Below, in pieces: positions 44,880-53,010 of a DNA stretch of 64,000 nt. This DNA comes from Ignavibacteriaceae bacterium (lineage in GTDB: Bacteria > Bacteroidota > Ignavibacteria > Ignavibacteriales > Ignavibacteriaceae): NCBI GenBank assembly GCA_019638025.1, contig JAHBUO010000002.1, forward strand, positions 62,001-126,000, given 5' to 3'. Position 1 is the stretch's first letter, and the number at the start of each line of letters is the position of its first letter. The position numbers were made by a program, and so were the translations under genes. Below the pieces are notes generated by a model that worked only from the letters and a program-made list of their open reading frames with translations, did no database searches and had not been told where the DNA came from.

Positions 44880-46114
44880 TGGAAACCAAAATTAATAAAC
44901 CGGAGTTGATGGCTCCAGCCGGTAATTGGACAATGTTGAGAGCCGCAGTTAAAAACGGTGCCGATGCTGTTTACTTTGGAATCGGTAAGTTGAATATGCG
45001 TGCAAAAGCCGAGAATTTTACTATCGATGAATTAAGTGAAATAAATCAGTTCTGTATTGAAAATAATGTACTCCCTTTTTTAGTTGTTAATACGATTATT
45101 AGAGGCGAAAAAATTTCCGATGTAGATGTAATTTTACTAGCCGCAAAAGATGCCGGCATAAAAAAAATTATCTGTTGGGATTTTGCAGTAATCGAAAAGT
45201 GTAAAGAGCTTGGATTGGAATTTTGTATTTCTACTCAAGCTTCAATTGCTAATGTATCGGCGGCTAAATTTTATCAATCGCTGGGGGCATCGAGAGTTGT
45301 TCTTGCAAGAGAATGCTCACTTGAAGAAATCTCGGAAATAAAAAAGAATATCGATATTGAAGTTGAAGCATTTATTCATGGTGCGATGTGTGTTGCCGTA
45401 AGCGGAAGGTGTTTTTTAAGTCACGAAATGTTCGGAAGAAGTGCAAATGAGGGTGAATGTCTTCAGACTTGCAGAAGAGAATTCGAAATTTACGATAAAA
45501 GAATGAATCAGAGTTATTTGGTAGGAGAAGATTATGTCTTATCTGCAAAAGACTTATCTACAATTGACTTTATAGATAAACTAATTGAAGCGGGAATCGA
45601 TTCATTCAAAATTGAAGGACGGAAAAGAAGTCCCGAGTATGTTGCTAAATCAGTTTCAGTTTATAGAAAAGCTATAGATGCATATTTTGACGGGACTTTA
45701 ACCGAAGACTTAAAAAAATATTTTAATCAAGAGTTATCAACAGTTTACAACAGAGGATTTTCCTCAGGCTTTTATAATTATGACCCATCGACAAATGAAT
45801 TTACTGGAGCTGAGGGGAATGTCTCAACGATTAAAAAAGAGTATGTAGGCAAAGTGATAAACTACTACACAAACTCAAAAATTGTTTATGTGGAATTGGA
45901 ATCAGGTCAGGTTTCGGTTGGTGATAAAATATTAATTATGGGAAAAACATCCGGCGTAATTGAGCTTGAACTTAGGAAAATTATTGTAGAAGAAAATGAA
46001 GTGAGCTCGGTTTCTAAAGGTGAGAGGTTCACTACAGAGTGTGATGAAAAAGTAAGGCCCAGAGACCGGGTATTTATACTTAAGGACATTTCTGACCAAA
46101 AATCAAAAATCTGA
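44879..46114 (+). CDS. U32-family peptidase/tRNA-hydroxylation-like protein
   Basis: This 411-residue protein has a GTG start overlapping the preceding TAG by one base. It begins KPELMAPAGNWTMLRAAVKNGADAVYFG, the U32 signature. HGAMCVAVSGRCFLSHEMFGRSANEGEC, in two parts, bears the cysteine set of the YegQ/RlhA/TrhP group. It ends in a small beta-barrel (about 320-405). Some relatives hydroxylate tRNA uridine-34 or 23S rRNA with prephenate and Fe-S help; others are called collagenase-like. I favour a tRNA/rRNA hydroxylase role. The BMC neighbours are probably a coincidence of operon structure, but co-translation is worth noting. Confidence 0.88.
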   Translation: METKINKPELMAPAGNWTMLRAAVKNGADAVYFGIGKLNMRAKAENFTIDELSEINQFCIENNVLPFLVVNTIIRGEKISDVDVILLAAKDAGIKKIICWDFAVIEKCKELGLEFCISTQASIANVSAAKFYQSLGASRVVLARECSLEEISEIKKNIDIEVEAFIHGAMCVAVSGRCFLSHEMFGRSANEGECLQTCRREFEIYDKRMNQSYLVGEDYVLSAKDLSTIDFIDKLIEAGIDSFKIEGRKRSPEYVAKSVSVYRKAIDAYFDGTLTEDLKKYFNQELSTVYNRGFSSGFYNYDPSTNEFTGAEGNVSTIKKEYVGKVINYYTNSKIVYVELESGQVSVGDKILIMGKTSGVIELELRKIIVEENEVSSVSKGERFTTECDEKVRPRDRVFILKDISDQKSKI

Positions 46115-46191
46115 CCCGAAGTTTCTAAGGTGTTACCGTGATTAAAAACTTGCTAATTGCCTAAAATAGTTCTAACTTTGGAAACAGTTTT

Positions 46192-46212
46192 CGCCCGGGT
46201 AGGGCGATTTTT
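46192..46212 (+). promoter_or_regulatory. Attenuator-like hairpin just before rimP
   Basis: CGCCC (46192-46196) pairs with GGGCG (46202-46206) around GGGTA, followed by ATTTTTA. This is an intrinsic-terminator shape placed only about 15 bases before the rimP ATG. The position suggests readthrough control of the operon rather than the end of the U32 gene, whose stop is about 80 bp earlier. Confidence 0.5.
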
Positions 46213-46220
46213 ATTTGTAT

Positions 46221-46679
46221 ATGAACGTAATAGAAGAAAAAATATCGAGAATTTGTGAAAAGGTTTCCGCTGAGCACGGCTACTTTTTAATTGCAATTCA
46301 ATTTAGGGGTCAGAAAAGCCAAAAGATAATTGAAGTTTTTATCGATGGCGAGAAGAATTTGACGGTTGATGACTGTGCAAAAATCAGTAGAGGAATAAAT
46401 GAACAAATCGAGACTGAAAATTTAATAGAATCAAGCTATCGTCTTGATGTTTCATCTCCCGGAGTTGACCGCCCGCTTAAACATTTGCCGCAATACAAAA
46501 AACATATCGGCAGAAAGTTCGAAGTAATCTACAAAGACGACTCAAATACAGAAAAGAAACTGACGGCTAAATTACAAAGCATAGAAAGCGATGTTTTGAT
46601 TTTCACAAACAAAAATGAAGAAATAAATATCCCATTTTCAAACATAATAAAAGCTCAAGTACTAATAAGTTTTTCTTGA
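46221..46679 (+). CDS. rimP: Ribosome maturation factor RimP
   Basis: This 152-residue protein starts at ATG 46221; an upstream TTG in frame is less likely. The N-domain has VSAEHGYFLIAIQFRG and the family core LDVSSPGVDRPLKHLPQYKKH-type motif, here read in two parts (LDVSSPGVDRPL, then QYKKHIGRKF). It binds 30S precursors and aids uS12 region assembly. It is first in the conserved rimP-nusA-infB order, 17 bp before nusA. A terminator-like hairpin in its leader may set operon expression. Confidence 0.95.
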   Translation: MNVIEEKISRICEKVSAEHGYFLIAIQFRGQKSQKIIEVFIDGEKNLTVDDCAKISRGINEQIETENLIESSYRLDVSSPGVDRPLKHLPQYKKHIGRKFEVIYKDDSNTEKKLTAKLQSIESDVLIFTNKNEEINIPFSNIIKAQVLISFS

Positions 46680-46696
46680 TGGAGGTAAATTAAAAA

Positions 46697-47941
46697 ATGA
46701 ATTCCGAAATAGTCGAATCCTTTGCGCAGATGGTGCGCGAAAAAGGTGTGGATAAAGATGTTTTGCAAGGCATTCTTGAAGAAGTCTTCGGTATAATTGT
46801 TAAAAAGAAATATGGCGAAGAGGCTAACTACAGCGTTGTTGTAAATATGGATAGAGGCGATATAGAAATTTATCTTATGCGCGAAGTTGTGGAAGTAGTA
46901 GAAAACCCTAACCTTCAAATTCATATTGATGAATTAAACAGAATCGGTAATGAAGATGAATTGGAAGTTGGCGAAGAATATGCAGAAAAAATCAAGATTC
47001 CAAGTTTCGGAAGAAGAATGATTAGTCTTGCTAAACAAAGTCTTGCTCAACGAATTCGTGAGTTGGAAAAAGACCTCATCTATAATGAGTATAAAGAGCT
47101 GCTCGGCGAAATAGTAATCGGCGATATTTACCAAATCAGAAAAAATGATATTCTTGTTAACCATAACAAAAATGAATTAATGCTTCCGCGTAACGAGCAA
47201 ATTCCTTTTGAAAAATACCGCAAAGGGGAAACCATCAGAGCAATCGTTAAGGAAGTTAAAAAAGGGAGTACTGGTCCACAGATTATAATCTCCCGCTCAG
47301 ATAATACTTTCTTGAGAAGATTGTTTGAAATTGAAATTCCGGAAATTTATGATGGGATTATCGAAATAAAATCAATAGCAAGAGAACCCGGCGAGCGTGC
47401 AAAGATTACAGTTGAATCGCAAGATAAACGAATCGATGCAGTCGGCGCATGCGTTGGTATGAAGGGCGTTAGAATTCATGCGGTTGTAAGAGAATTAAAC
47501 AACGAAAATATTGATGTTATTCCTTACAATAGTGATATTAAAATCTTAATCGAGAAAGCACTTGCTCCTGGCAAAATTAAAAACATCGAAATTGACAAGA
47601 ACGAAAAGAAAGCAACAGTTTTTGCTGATAGCGACCAAGCATCGTTAATTGTAGGCAGAAACGGTGTTAATATCAGATTAGCAATGAAATTAACCGGATA
47701 TACAATCGACTTAATCAGAGAAGAAAAACCATTCGAAGAATATGAAGATGATATTGAATTAATCGATTTGCGCGAAGAGCTTGGTGAAGAAATTTATCAT
47801 CTCCTTATCGAACATCGATATGATACAGCACTTGAAGTATTACGTGCCGGCGAAGATAAACTCCTCGAAATTGAAGGTTTAACATCTGAAAAAATCACAG
47901 AAATTTTTGAACTAATCAAATCACAGTTTGAAGAAGAGTAG
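46697..47941 (+). CDS. nusA: Transcription termination/antitermination factor NusA
   Basis: This 414-residue protein has an RNA-polymerase-binding N-domain (1-130), an S1 domain (about 135-200, GEIVIGDIYQIRKNDILVN), and tandem KH domains with GACVGMKGVRIHAV and IVGRNGVNIRLAMKLTGY. A short C-terminal helix-hairpin-helix-like end (LEIEGLTSEKITEIFELI) follows. It lacks the long acidic repeats of enterobacterial NusA, as in other Bacteroidota relatives. It modulates pausing, termination and antitermination. The GGAGG at 46681 precedes the ATG. Confidence 0.96.
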   Translation: MNSEIVESFAQMVREKGVDKDVLQGILEEVFGIIVKKKYGEEANYSVVVNMDRGDIEIYLMREVVEVVENPNLQIHIDELNRIGNEDELEVGEEYAEKIKIPSFGRRMISLAKQSLAQRIRELEKDLIYNEYKELLGEIVIGDIYQIRKNDILVNHNKNELMLPRNEQIPFEKYRKGETIRAIVKEVKKGSTGPQIIISRSDNTFLRRLFEIEIPEIYDGIIEIKSIAREPGERAKITVESQDKRIDAVGACVGMKGVRIHAVVRELNNENIDVIPYNSDIKILIEKALAPGKIKNIEIDKNEKKATVFADSDQASLIVGRNGVNIRLAMKLTGYTIDLIREEKPFEEYEDDIELIDLREELGEEIYHLLIEHRYDTALEVLRAGEDKLLEIEGLTSEKITEIFELIKSQFEEE

Positions 47942-47964
47942 TTATACAAGGAATCTCTAAGAGT

Positions 47965-50613
47965 ATGGAAGAAATTAAAGAAAAAAAGATACGTGTTCAC
48001 ATTTTAGCAACGGAATATAATCTTGCTGCCGATAGCTTGATTGACTTCTTGAAGAAGAAAGGATTCGAAGTTAAGACACAAAACTCGATTGTTACGAGTG
48101 AGATGCTCACAGAGATTCAAAATCACTTCAAAAAAGATATTGAAAAAGCGGAGAAACATCAGAAAAAAGTTGCCGAATTCAATAAGAAGATGGCACAGAA
48201 AACTCCTAAAGAAGAAAAAGTTGCATCGATAAAAGAAAAAGTTGAAGAAGTCCCAGCTCCAACTCCCGAAGTTGAAATTGAAGTTCAACCGGTAGTCGAA
48301 GAAGAAATAATTCAGCATGTCGAAGATATTCAACCGGAAGTTGTTCAGGACGTTACGCCATCAGTTGAGGAAACTATACCTGAAATTGCACAAGATGCTA
48401 TTGAACCGGTTGTTAGTGAAGTTCAAGTTCAGCAAGAAACCGTACAAACTTCTGTAGTTGAACCTGTTACGAACAAAGCCCTTGAAGATACACCTAAAAT
48501 GAAAGGTTTAACTGTTTTAGGTAAAATGGATTTATCTGAGAAAAAGCCGGTGCAAGAATCTGAAACAGCAGAAAAATCGGCTGAGACAAAAGATGATGCC
48601 TCTAAAGTAATCAAGAAGAAAAAGAAAAAGCCAAAACCAAAAAAGAAAGTTGACGCCCCGGTTGAAGAACCTGTAGCTAAAAAGCGTCAAAAAGTTAAAA
48701 AGTTTGAAATTGACGAAAAAGAAGTTCAAGAAGCTATAAGAAAAACTCTTTCTGCTATGGATGATTCAGTAATGGCCGGAAGGGCTTCGGTTCGTAAGAA
48801 GAAAAAGAAAGAGCGCCAGGAGCAAGAGGAAATTCTTGAGGAAATCAGGCAACAAGAACAAAACAAAATTTTTGTAACTGAGTTTATCGCCGTTAATGAA
48901 TTAGCTAACCTAATGGGAGTGAACGTCGGTGAAGTTATCACTAAATGTATAGCTTTAGGATTGATGGTTTCAATCAATCAGCGGCTTGAAGTTGAAACGA
49001 TTACTCTTGTTGCGGATGAGTTTGGTTTCGAAGTTGAATTTGTTAAAGAATATACATCTGAAGTACTCGAAGATTATGAAGATGATGAAGATACTCTAAC
49101 CTTCAGATCGCCCGTAGTAACAATAATGGGGCATGTTGACCACGGTAAAACATCTCTACTTGATTATATTCGTCAAACTAATGTGGTTGCCGGTGAATCA
49201 GGTGGAATTACACAGCATATTGGTGCATATAAAGTAAACGTTGGTGGTGACAAATATATCACTTTCTTAGATACTCCCGGTCACGAAGCATTTACCGCAA
49301 TGCGTGCAAGAGGTGCTCAAGTTACCGATATTGTTATCCTCGTTGTAGCCGCTGATGATGCGGTGATGCCTCAAACTGTGGAAGCAATAAGTCACGCATT
49401 GGCAGCAAATGTTCCTATTATTGTGGCAATAAATAAAATTGATAAACCGGGAGCAAATCTAGAAAAAATTAAGCAACAACTTGCAGATAGAAAAGTTTTA
49501 GTGGAAGATTGGGGTGGAAGATACCAGTGTGTAGAACTTTCTGCAAAAACAGGTAAAAATGTTGATCAGTTGCTGGAAAAAATTCTTCTTGAAGCAGAAG
49601 TCTTGGATCTTAAAGCTAATGCAGATAGAAACGCAAGAGGAATCATTATAGAATCAGAGCTTGATAAAGGTCGTGGCGTAACATCTACAGTTCTTGTGCA
49701 AAAAGGAACCTTGAGAATTGGTGATCCATTTGTAGCAGGCATTTTTCATGGACGCGTACGTGCAATGTTCGATGAAAGAAACAAAAAGGTGTTGGAGGCC
49801 GGACCTGCAACTCCTGTGCTTGTTCTTGGTCTGGAAGGTGCTCCTCAAGCTGGAGATTTGTTCATCTGTGTTGATTCTGAAAGAGAAGCTCGAGAGATTG
49901 CAAATAAACGCCAACAATTAAAACGTGAACAAGACCAAAAACAAGTTCATCATTTGACCTTAGATGAAATTTCTCGTCAGATTAAAATCGGTGGAGTTAA
50001 AGAGCTTCCTCTTATTGTTAAAGGTGATGTTGATGGCTCGGTTGAAGCTTTGTCAGATTCTCTAATGAAATTATCAACGGAAGAGGTTATTGTCAGAGTT
50101 ATTCATAGAGGTGTTGGTGCAATTAGTGAAGGTGACGTTCTTTTAGCGGATGCTTCTAATGCAATTATAGTCGGTTTCCACGTAAGGCCAAATCTGAACG
50201 CGCGGAAATTAGCTGAAACTCAAAAGGTCGATATCCGAATTTATAGTGTAATTTACGATGCAATAAACGAAGTTAAATCGGCATTGGAAGGATTACTATC
50301 ACCAATTTTAAGTGAAGAAATCACAGGTACAGTTGAAGTAAGAGAAACATTCAAAGTTCCAAAAGTCGGAACGGTTGCCGGATGTTATGTTCTTGAAGGA
50401 AAAATTTCAAGAAATAATAAGGTCCGAATTATTCGTAATGGAATTGTTAATTATGAAGGTGAAATCGGTGCACTAAAAAGATTTAAAGATGATGTGAAAG
50501 AAGTTGACGCCGGATACGAATGCGGTATCAGTATTCATAACTTTAATGATTTGAAAATAAGTGATATCATTGAATCATTTAAAATCATCGAAACGAAAAA
50601 GAAATTAAATTAA
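47965..50613 (+). CDS. infB: Translation initiation factor IF-2
   Basis: This 882-residue protein has a 380-residue N-terminal extension. It begins with an IF2-N-like segment (IRVHILATEYNLAADSLIDF), then a Glu/Val/Pro-rich and Lys-rich linker, and a second IF2-N module (FVTEFIAVNELANLMGV). The G domain has VTIMGHVDHGKTSLLD (P-loop), FLDTPGHEAFTAMRARG and AINKIDKPGAN. Domains II-IV follow, ending in VDAGYECGISIHNFNDLK. It delivers initiator tRNA to the 30S subunit. The repeat-like linker is normal for the family. The gene is full-length, 23 bp after nusA. Confidence 0.98.
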   Translation: MEEIKEKKIRVHILATEYNLAADSLIDFLKKKGFEVKTQNSIVTSEMLTEIQNHFKKDIEKAEKHQKKVAEFNKKMAQKTPKEEKVASIKEKVEEVPAPTPEVEIEVQPVVEEEIIQHVEDIQPEVVQDVTPSVEETIPEIAQDAIEPVVSEVQVQQETVQTSVVEPVTNKALEDTPKMKGLTVLGKMDLSEKKPVQESETAEKSAETKDDASKVIKKKKKKPKPKKKVDAPVEEPVAKKRQKVKKFEIDEKEVQEAIRKTLSAMDDSVMAGRASVRKKKKKERQEQEEILEEIRQQEQNKIFVTEFIAVNELANLMGVNVGEVITKCIALGLMVSINQRLEVETITLVADEFGFEVEFVKEYTSEVLEDYEDDEDTLTFRSPVVTIMGHVDHGKTSLLDYIRQTNVVAGESGGITQHIGAYKVNVGGDKYITFLDTPGHEAFTAMRARGAQVTDIVILVVAADDAVMPQTVEAISHALAANVPIIVAINKIDKPGANLEKIKQQLADRKVLVEDWGGRYQCVELSAKTGKNVDQLLEKILLEAEVLDLKANADRNARGIIIESELDKGRGVTSTVLVQKGTLRIGDPFVAGIFHGRVRAMFDERNKKVLEAGPATPVLVLGLEGAPQAGDLFICVDSEREAREIANKRQQLKREQDQKQVHHLTLDEISRQIKIGGVKELPLIVKGDVDGSVEALSDSLMKLSTEEVIVRVIHRGVGAISEGDVLLADASNAIIVGFHVRPNLNARKLAETQKVDIRIYSVIYDAINEVKSALEGLLSPILSEEITGTVEVRETFKVPKVGTVAGCYVLEGKISRNNKVRIIRNGIVNYEGEIGALKRFKDDVKEVDAGYECGISIHNFNDLKISDIIESFKIIETKKKLN

Positions 50614-50634
50614 GCAAACGCACGGTTTTGATAA

Positions 50635-50991
50635 ATGAGTTTCAGAAAAGATAAATTAGAAAATTTGATAAAAGAAGAGTTAAGTCTCATCTTTCTTCAA
50701 AGACTCTCTGATCCACTTTTCGGTTTTCTTACAATTACCGGGGTGAAAATGTCGCCGGATTTGAAGAACGCAAAAATTTATCTTTCAGTTTTTGAAAAAG
50801 ATAAACGCGATTTAACGCTTCAAAAAGTGACAGCGAAAGCCGGTTTTATCAGAAGTGAACTTGCCTCCAGAATTCGAGTAAGATATGTTCCGGAGTTGAA
50901 ATTTTTTATTGATGATACACTTGATTACGTTGAGAAGATTGAAGGCTTAATTAAAAAGATACACGAGGATGATAACAAAGAAATCGAATAG
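50635..50991 (+). CDS. rbfA: 30S ribosome-binding factor A
   Basis: This 118-residue single KH-like protein has EELSLIFLQRLSDPLFGFLTIT and VSVFEKDK-type strands, here KIYLSVFEKDKRDL. It ends RVRYVPELKFFIDDTLDYVEKI, the family signature (RxxPELxFxxDxSxxxxxxI). It aids 16S rRNA 5' end maturation and cold adaptation. Its 3' end overlaps the truB start by 23 bp, so the two are probably translationally coupled. Confidence 0.95.
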   Translation: MSFRKDKLENLIKEELSLIFLQRLSDPLFGFLTITGVKMSPDLKNAKIYLSVFEKDKRDLTLQKVTAKAGFIRSELASRIRVRYVPELKFFIDDTLDYVEKIEGLIKKIHEDDNKEIE

Positions 50992-51706
50992 TTCACTTAG
51001 TTATGATTTTTTTTCGGGTGAAAGTATTCTGTTCGATAAGGCTCTAAACAGAACTTCTTTTCAAGTAGTTTATGATGTTAGAAAAATTACAAAAGTAAAA
51101 AAAGTTGGGCACGCCGGTACTCTTGACCCCAAAGCATCGGGATTATTAATAGTTTGTACCGGAAGAAAAACTAAAGAAATCTCATCATTTCAAGAATTGG
51201 GTAAGACTTATACCGGTTCATTCATATTAGGTAAAACTACTCCTTCAATGGATTCGGAGACGGAGCCTGATAGCGAAAAATCATTTTCTCATATTAGCGA
51301 AGAGCATCTTGATGAAGCAAGGATGACATTCATTGGAGAAATTGAGCAGATTCCCCCGATGTACTCTGCAGTTAATTATGGCGGAAAGAAGTTGTATAAG
51401 CTTGCCAGAAAAGGGAAGGTTGTTAAGCGAGAACCCAGAAAAATTCAAATTTATGAGTTTCAGATAACAAAAGTCGATCTTCCTGAAATCTTTTTTAAGA
51501 TAGTATGTTCAAAAGGGACATATATCAGAGTAATTGCTCACGATTTTGGTGAAAAACTTGGATGTGGTGCTTATCTGGGAAGTTTGAGAAGAACACACAT
51601 CGGTGATTTTTCGGTTGCGGATGCATTTTCGATGGATGAATTTAGAAAGTTTTATGGTGATTTGAATCTGATTGAACCATCACCAAAAGTTTTATTTGAA
51701 ACTTAA
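50969..51706 (+). CDS. truB: tRNA pseudouridine-55 synthase
   Basis: This 245-residue protein has KVGHAGTLDPKASGLLIVC containing the catalytic aspartate of the TruB family, the IPPMYSAVNYGGKKLYKLAR substrate-binding stretch, and CSKGTYIRVIAHDFGEKLG with the conserved arginine. The C-terminal PUA-like domain is reduced or absent. It forms pseudouridine 55 in the T-loop of tRNAs. The ATG is inside rbfA, preceded by CACGAGG, which supports the overlapping start. Confidence 0.96.
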   Translation: MITKKSNSSLSYDFFSGESILFDKALNRTSFQVVYDVRKITKVKKVGHAGTLDPKASGLLIVCTGRKTKEISSFQELGKTYTGSFILGKTTPSMDSETEPDSEKSFSHISEEHLDEARMTFIGEIEQIPPMYSAVNYGGKKLYKLARKGKVVKREPRKIQIYEFQITKVDLPEIFFKIVCSKGTYIRVIAHDFGEKLGCGAYLGSLRRTHIGDFSVADAFSMDEFRKFYGDLNLIEPSPKVLFET

Positions 51707-51744
51707 ATCCCGTATTTTTGCAAACTGTCGTTTAATTTAGGAAT

Positions 51745-52674
51745 ATGAGTTTATATCAAAATTTGTCGGAAACAACTCGAAACGATAATTCGATAATTAC
51801 GGTCGGTTCTTTTGACGGTGTACATGTCGGACATGCAAAAATTCTTTTTACATTAGTAAACAGAGCTAAAGAAAGAAATTGCAGAAGCGTTCTTTTAACT
51901 TTTGAACCGCACCCGAGGAAGGTTGTTTCTAAGGATTTTGATTTAAGGCTATTAACCTCAACCGATGAAAAGAAGAGGTTGATTTCTCGGCTTGGCGTTG
52001 ATGAAATTCTTGTAATTCCATTTACGAAAGAATTTTCACAAATGAGTTCCGATGATTTCTTTAATGAGTTTATTATTAAGAAAATCGGGATTAAAGAAAT
52101 TATTCTTGGTTATGACCATCGATTTGGAAAAGGTAGGGATGGCGATGAGAATAAAGTTAGAGAGTTAGGCAAACTTTTCGGTTTTGACGTTACAACAGTT
52201 CCCGCCGTTAAGTTTGGTGATTTAACGGTGAGTAGTTCGTTAATCAGAAAAGAATTGGCTGAAGGTCGAGTGAAAAACATTAGAGATTATCTTAATCGCT
52301 ATTACTCGATAACAGGGTCAGTTTCCGAAGGTGATAAACGAGGAAGATTGTTGGGATTTCCTACTGCTAATATTTCAGTAAGTGATTCTGATAAAATGAT
52401 TCCCTCGAATGGTGTTTATGCGGTTCGTGTGATTATTGGTGATGAAGCCTTTAAGGGTGTAATGAATATCGGTAAAAGACCGACATTCCAAAGTATTGAA
52501 AGTACAATCCTCGAAGTAAATATCTTTGATTTCGAAAAAAATATTTATGGTAGAGAAATTACGGTTGAGTTTATCGATAGGCTAAGAGATGAACAAAAAT
52601 TTTCGTCTAAAGATGAATTGATTGCTCAAATCGAAAAAGATAAAAAAAGAGCTTTAGAAATTTTAACAAATTAA
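51745..52674 (+). CDS. ribF: Bifunctional riboflavin kinase / FAD synthetase
   Basis: This 309-residue protein has an N-terminal adenylyltransferase with VGSFDGVHVGHAKIL (GxFDGxHxGH), LTFEPHPRKVV, LGYDHRFGKGRDGD and SSSLIRKEL. The C-terminal flavokinase (about 185-305) has GDKRGRLLGFPTANI, NGVYAVRV and KRPTF with a metal-binding threonine. It makes FMN then FAD from riboflavin. Its place before rpsO in this operon is common in bacteria. TATTTTTG at 51713-51720 in the 38-bp gap could be an internal promoter core, but no good upstream element is seen. Confidence 0.97.
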   Translation: MSLYQNLSETTRNDNSIITVGSFDGVHVGHAKILFTLVNRAKERNCRSVLLTFEPHPRKVVSKDFDLRLLTSTDEKKRLISRLGVDEILVIPFTKEFSQMSSDDFFNEFIIKKIGIKEIILGYDHRFGKGRDGDENKVRELGKLFGFDVTTVPAVKFGDLTVSSSLIRKELAEGRVKNIRDYLNRYYSITGSVSEGDKRGRLLGFPTANISVSDSDKMIPSNGVYAVRVIIGDEAFKGVMNIGKRPTFQSIESTILEVNIFDFEKNIYGREITVEFIDRLRDEQKFSSKDELIAQIEKDKKRALEILTN

Positions 52675-52682
52675 TAAGTAAT

Positions 52683-52706
52683 TAATTCCGGTAGGTTCTG
52701 GAATTA
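52683..52706 (+). promoter_or_regulatory. Possible rpsO leader hairpin
   Basis: TAATTCC (52683-52689) and GGAATTA (52700-52706) form a perfect 7-bp stem with a ten-base loop (GGTAGGTTCT). It lies 31 bases before the rpsO ATG and has no T-run, so it is not a terminator. It may be an S15 autoregulatory site by analogy with other bacteria. Confidence 0.35.
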
Positions 52707-52737
52707 TATCGTACAAATCAAAAAGGAGAATAGTCAA

Positions 52738-53001
52738 ATGACTAAAGAAGAAAAACTCGAGATAGTTAAAAAGTATGGTGCAACAGAAAAAGACTCAGGT
52801 AAAGCTGAAGTTCAAATTGCTCTTATAACAAAAAGAATTAACGATCTCACGGCTCATTTTAATATGCACAAAAAAGATCATCACTCAAGAAGAGGATTGA
52901 TGATGCTTGTAGGTAAAAGAAGAAGATTGCTTGATTACTTGATTGCAAAAGATATTAATCGATACAGAGCCATAATTAAAGAATTGAATATTAGAAAGTA
53001 A
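52738..53001 (+). CDS. rpsO: Ribosomal protein uS15
   Basis: This 87-residue, all-helical protein has [20 protein letters not shown] and the RNA-binding [25 protein letters not shown] (in two parts), which are diagnostic of S15. It binds helices 20-22 of 16S rRNA early in 30S assembly. It is preceded by a strong AAAGGAGAA ribosome site and a small leader hairpin. It is followed after 9 bp by pnp, the classic rpsO-pnp pair. Confidence 0.99.
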   Translation: MTKEEKLEIVKKYGATEKDSGKAEVQIALITKRINDLTAHFNMHKKDHHSRRGLMMLVGKRRRLLDYLIAKDINRYRAIIKELNIRK

Positions 53002-53010
53002 GGTGTTTGA

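Noticed and set aside
42995-46114. Complete microcompartment operon
   Set aside because: Only PduS- and PduT-like genes are present. No vertex protein, BMC-H tile or signature enzyme is seen.
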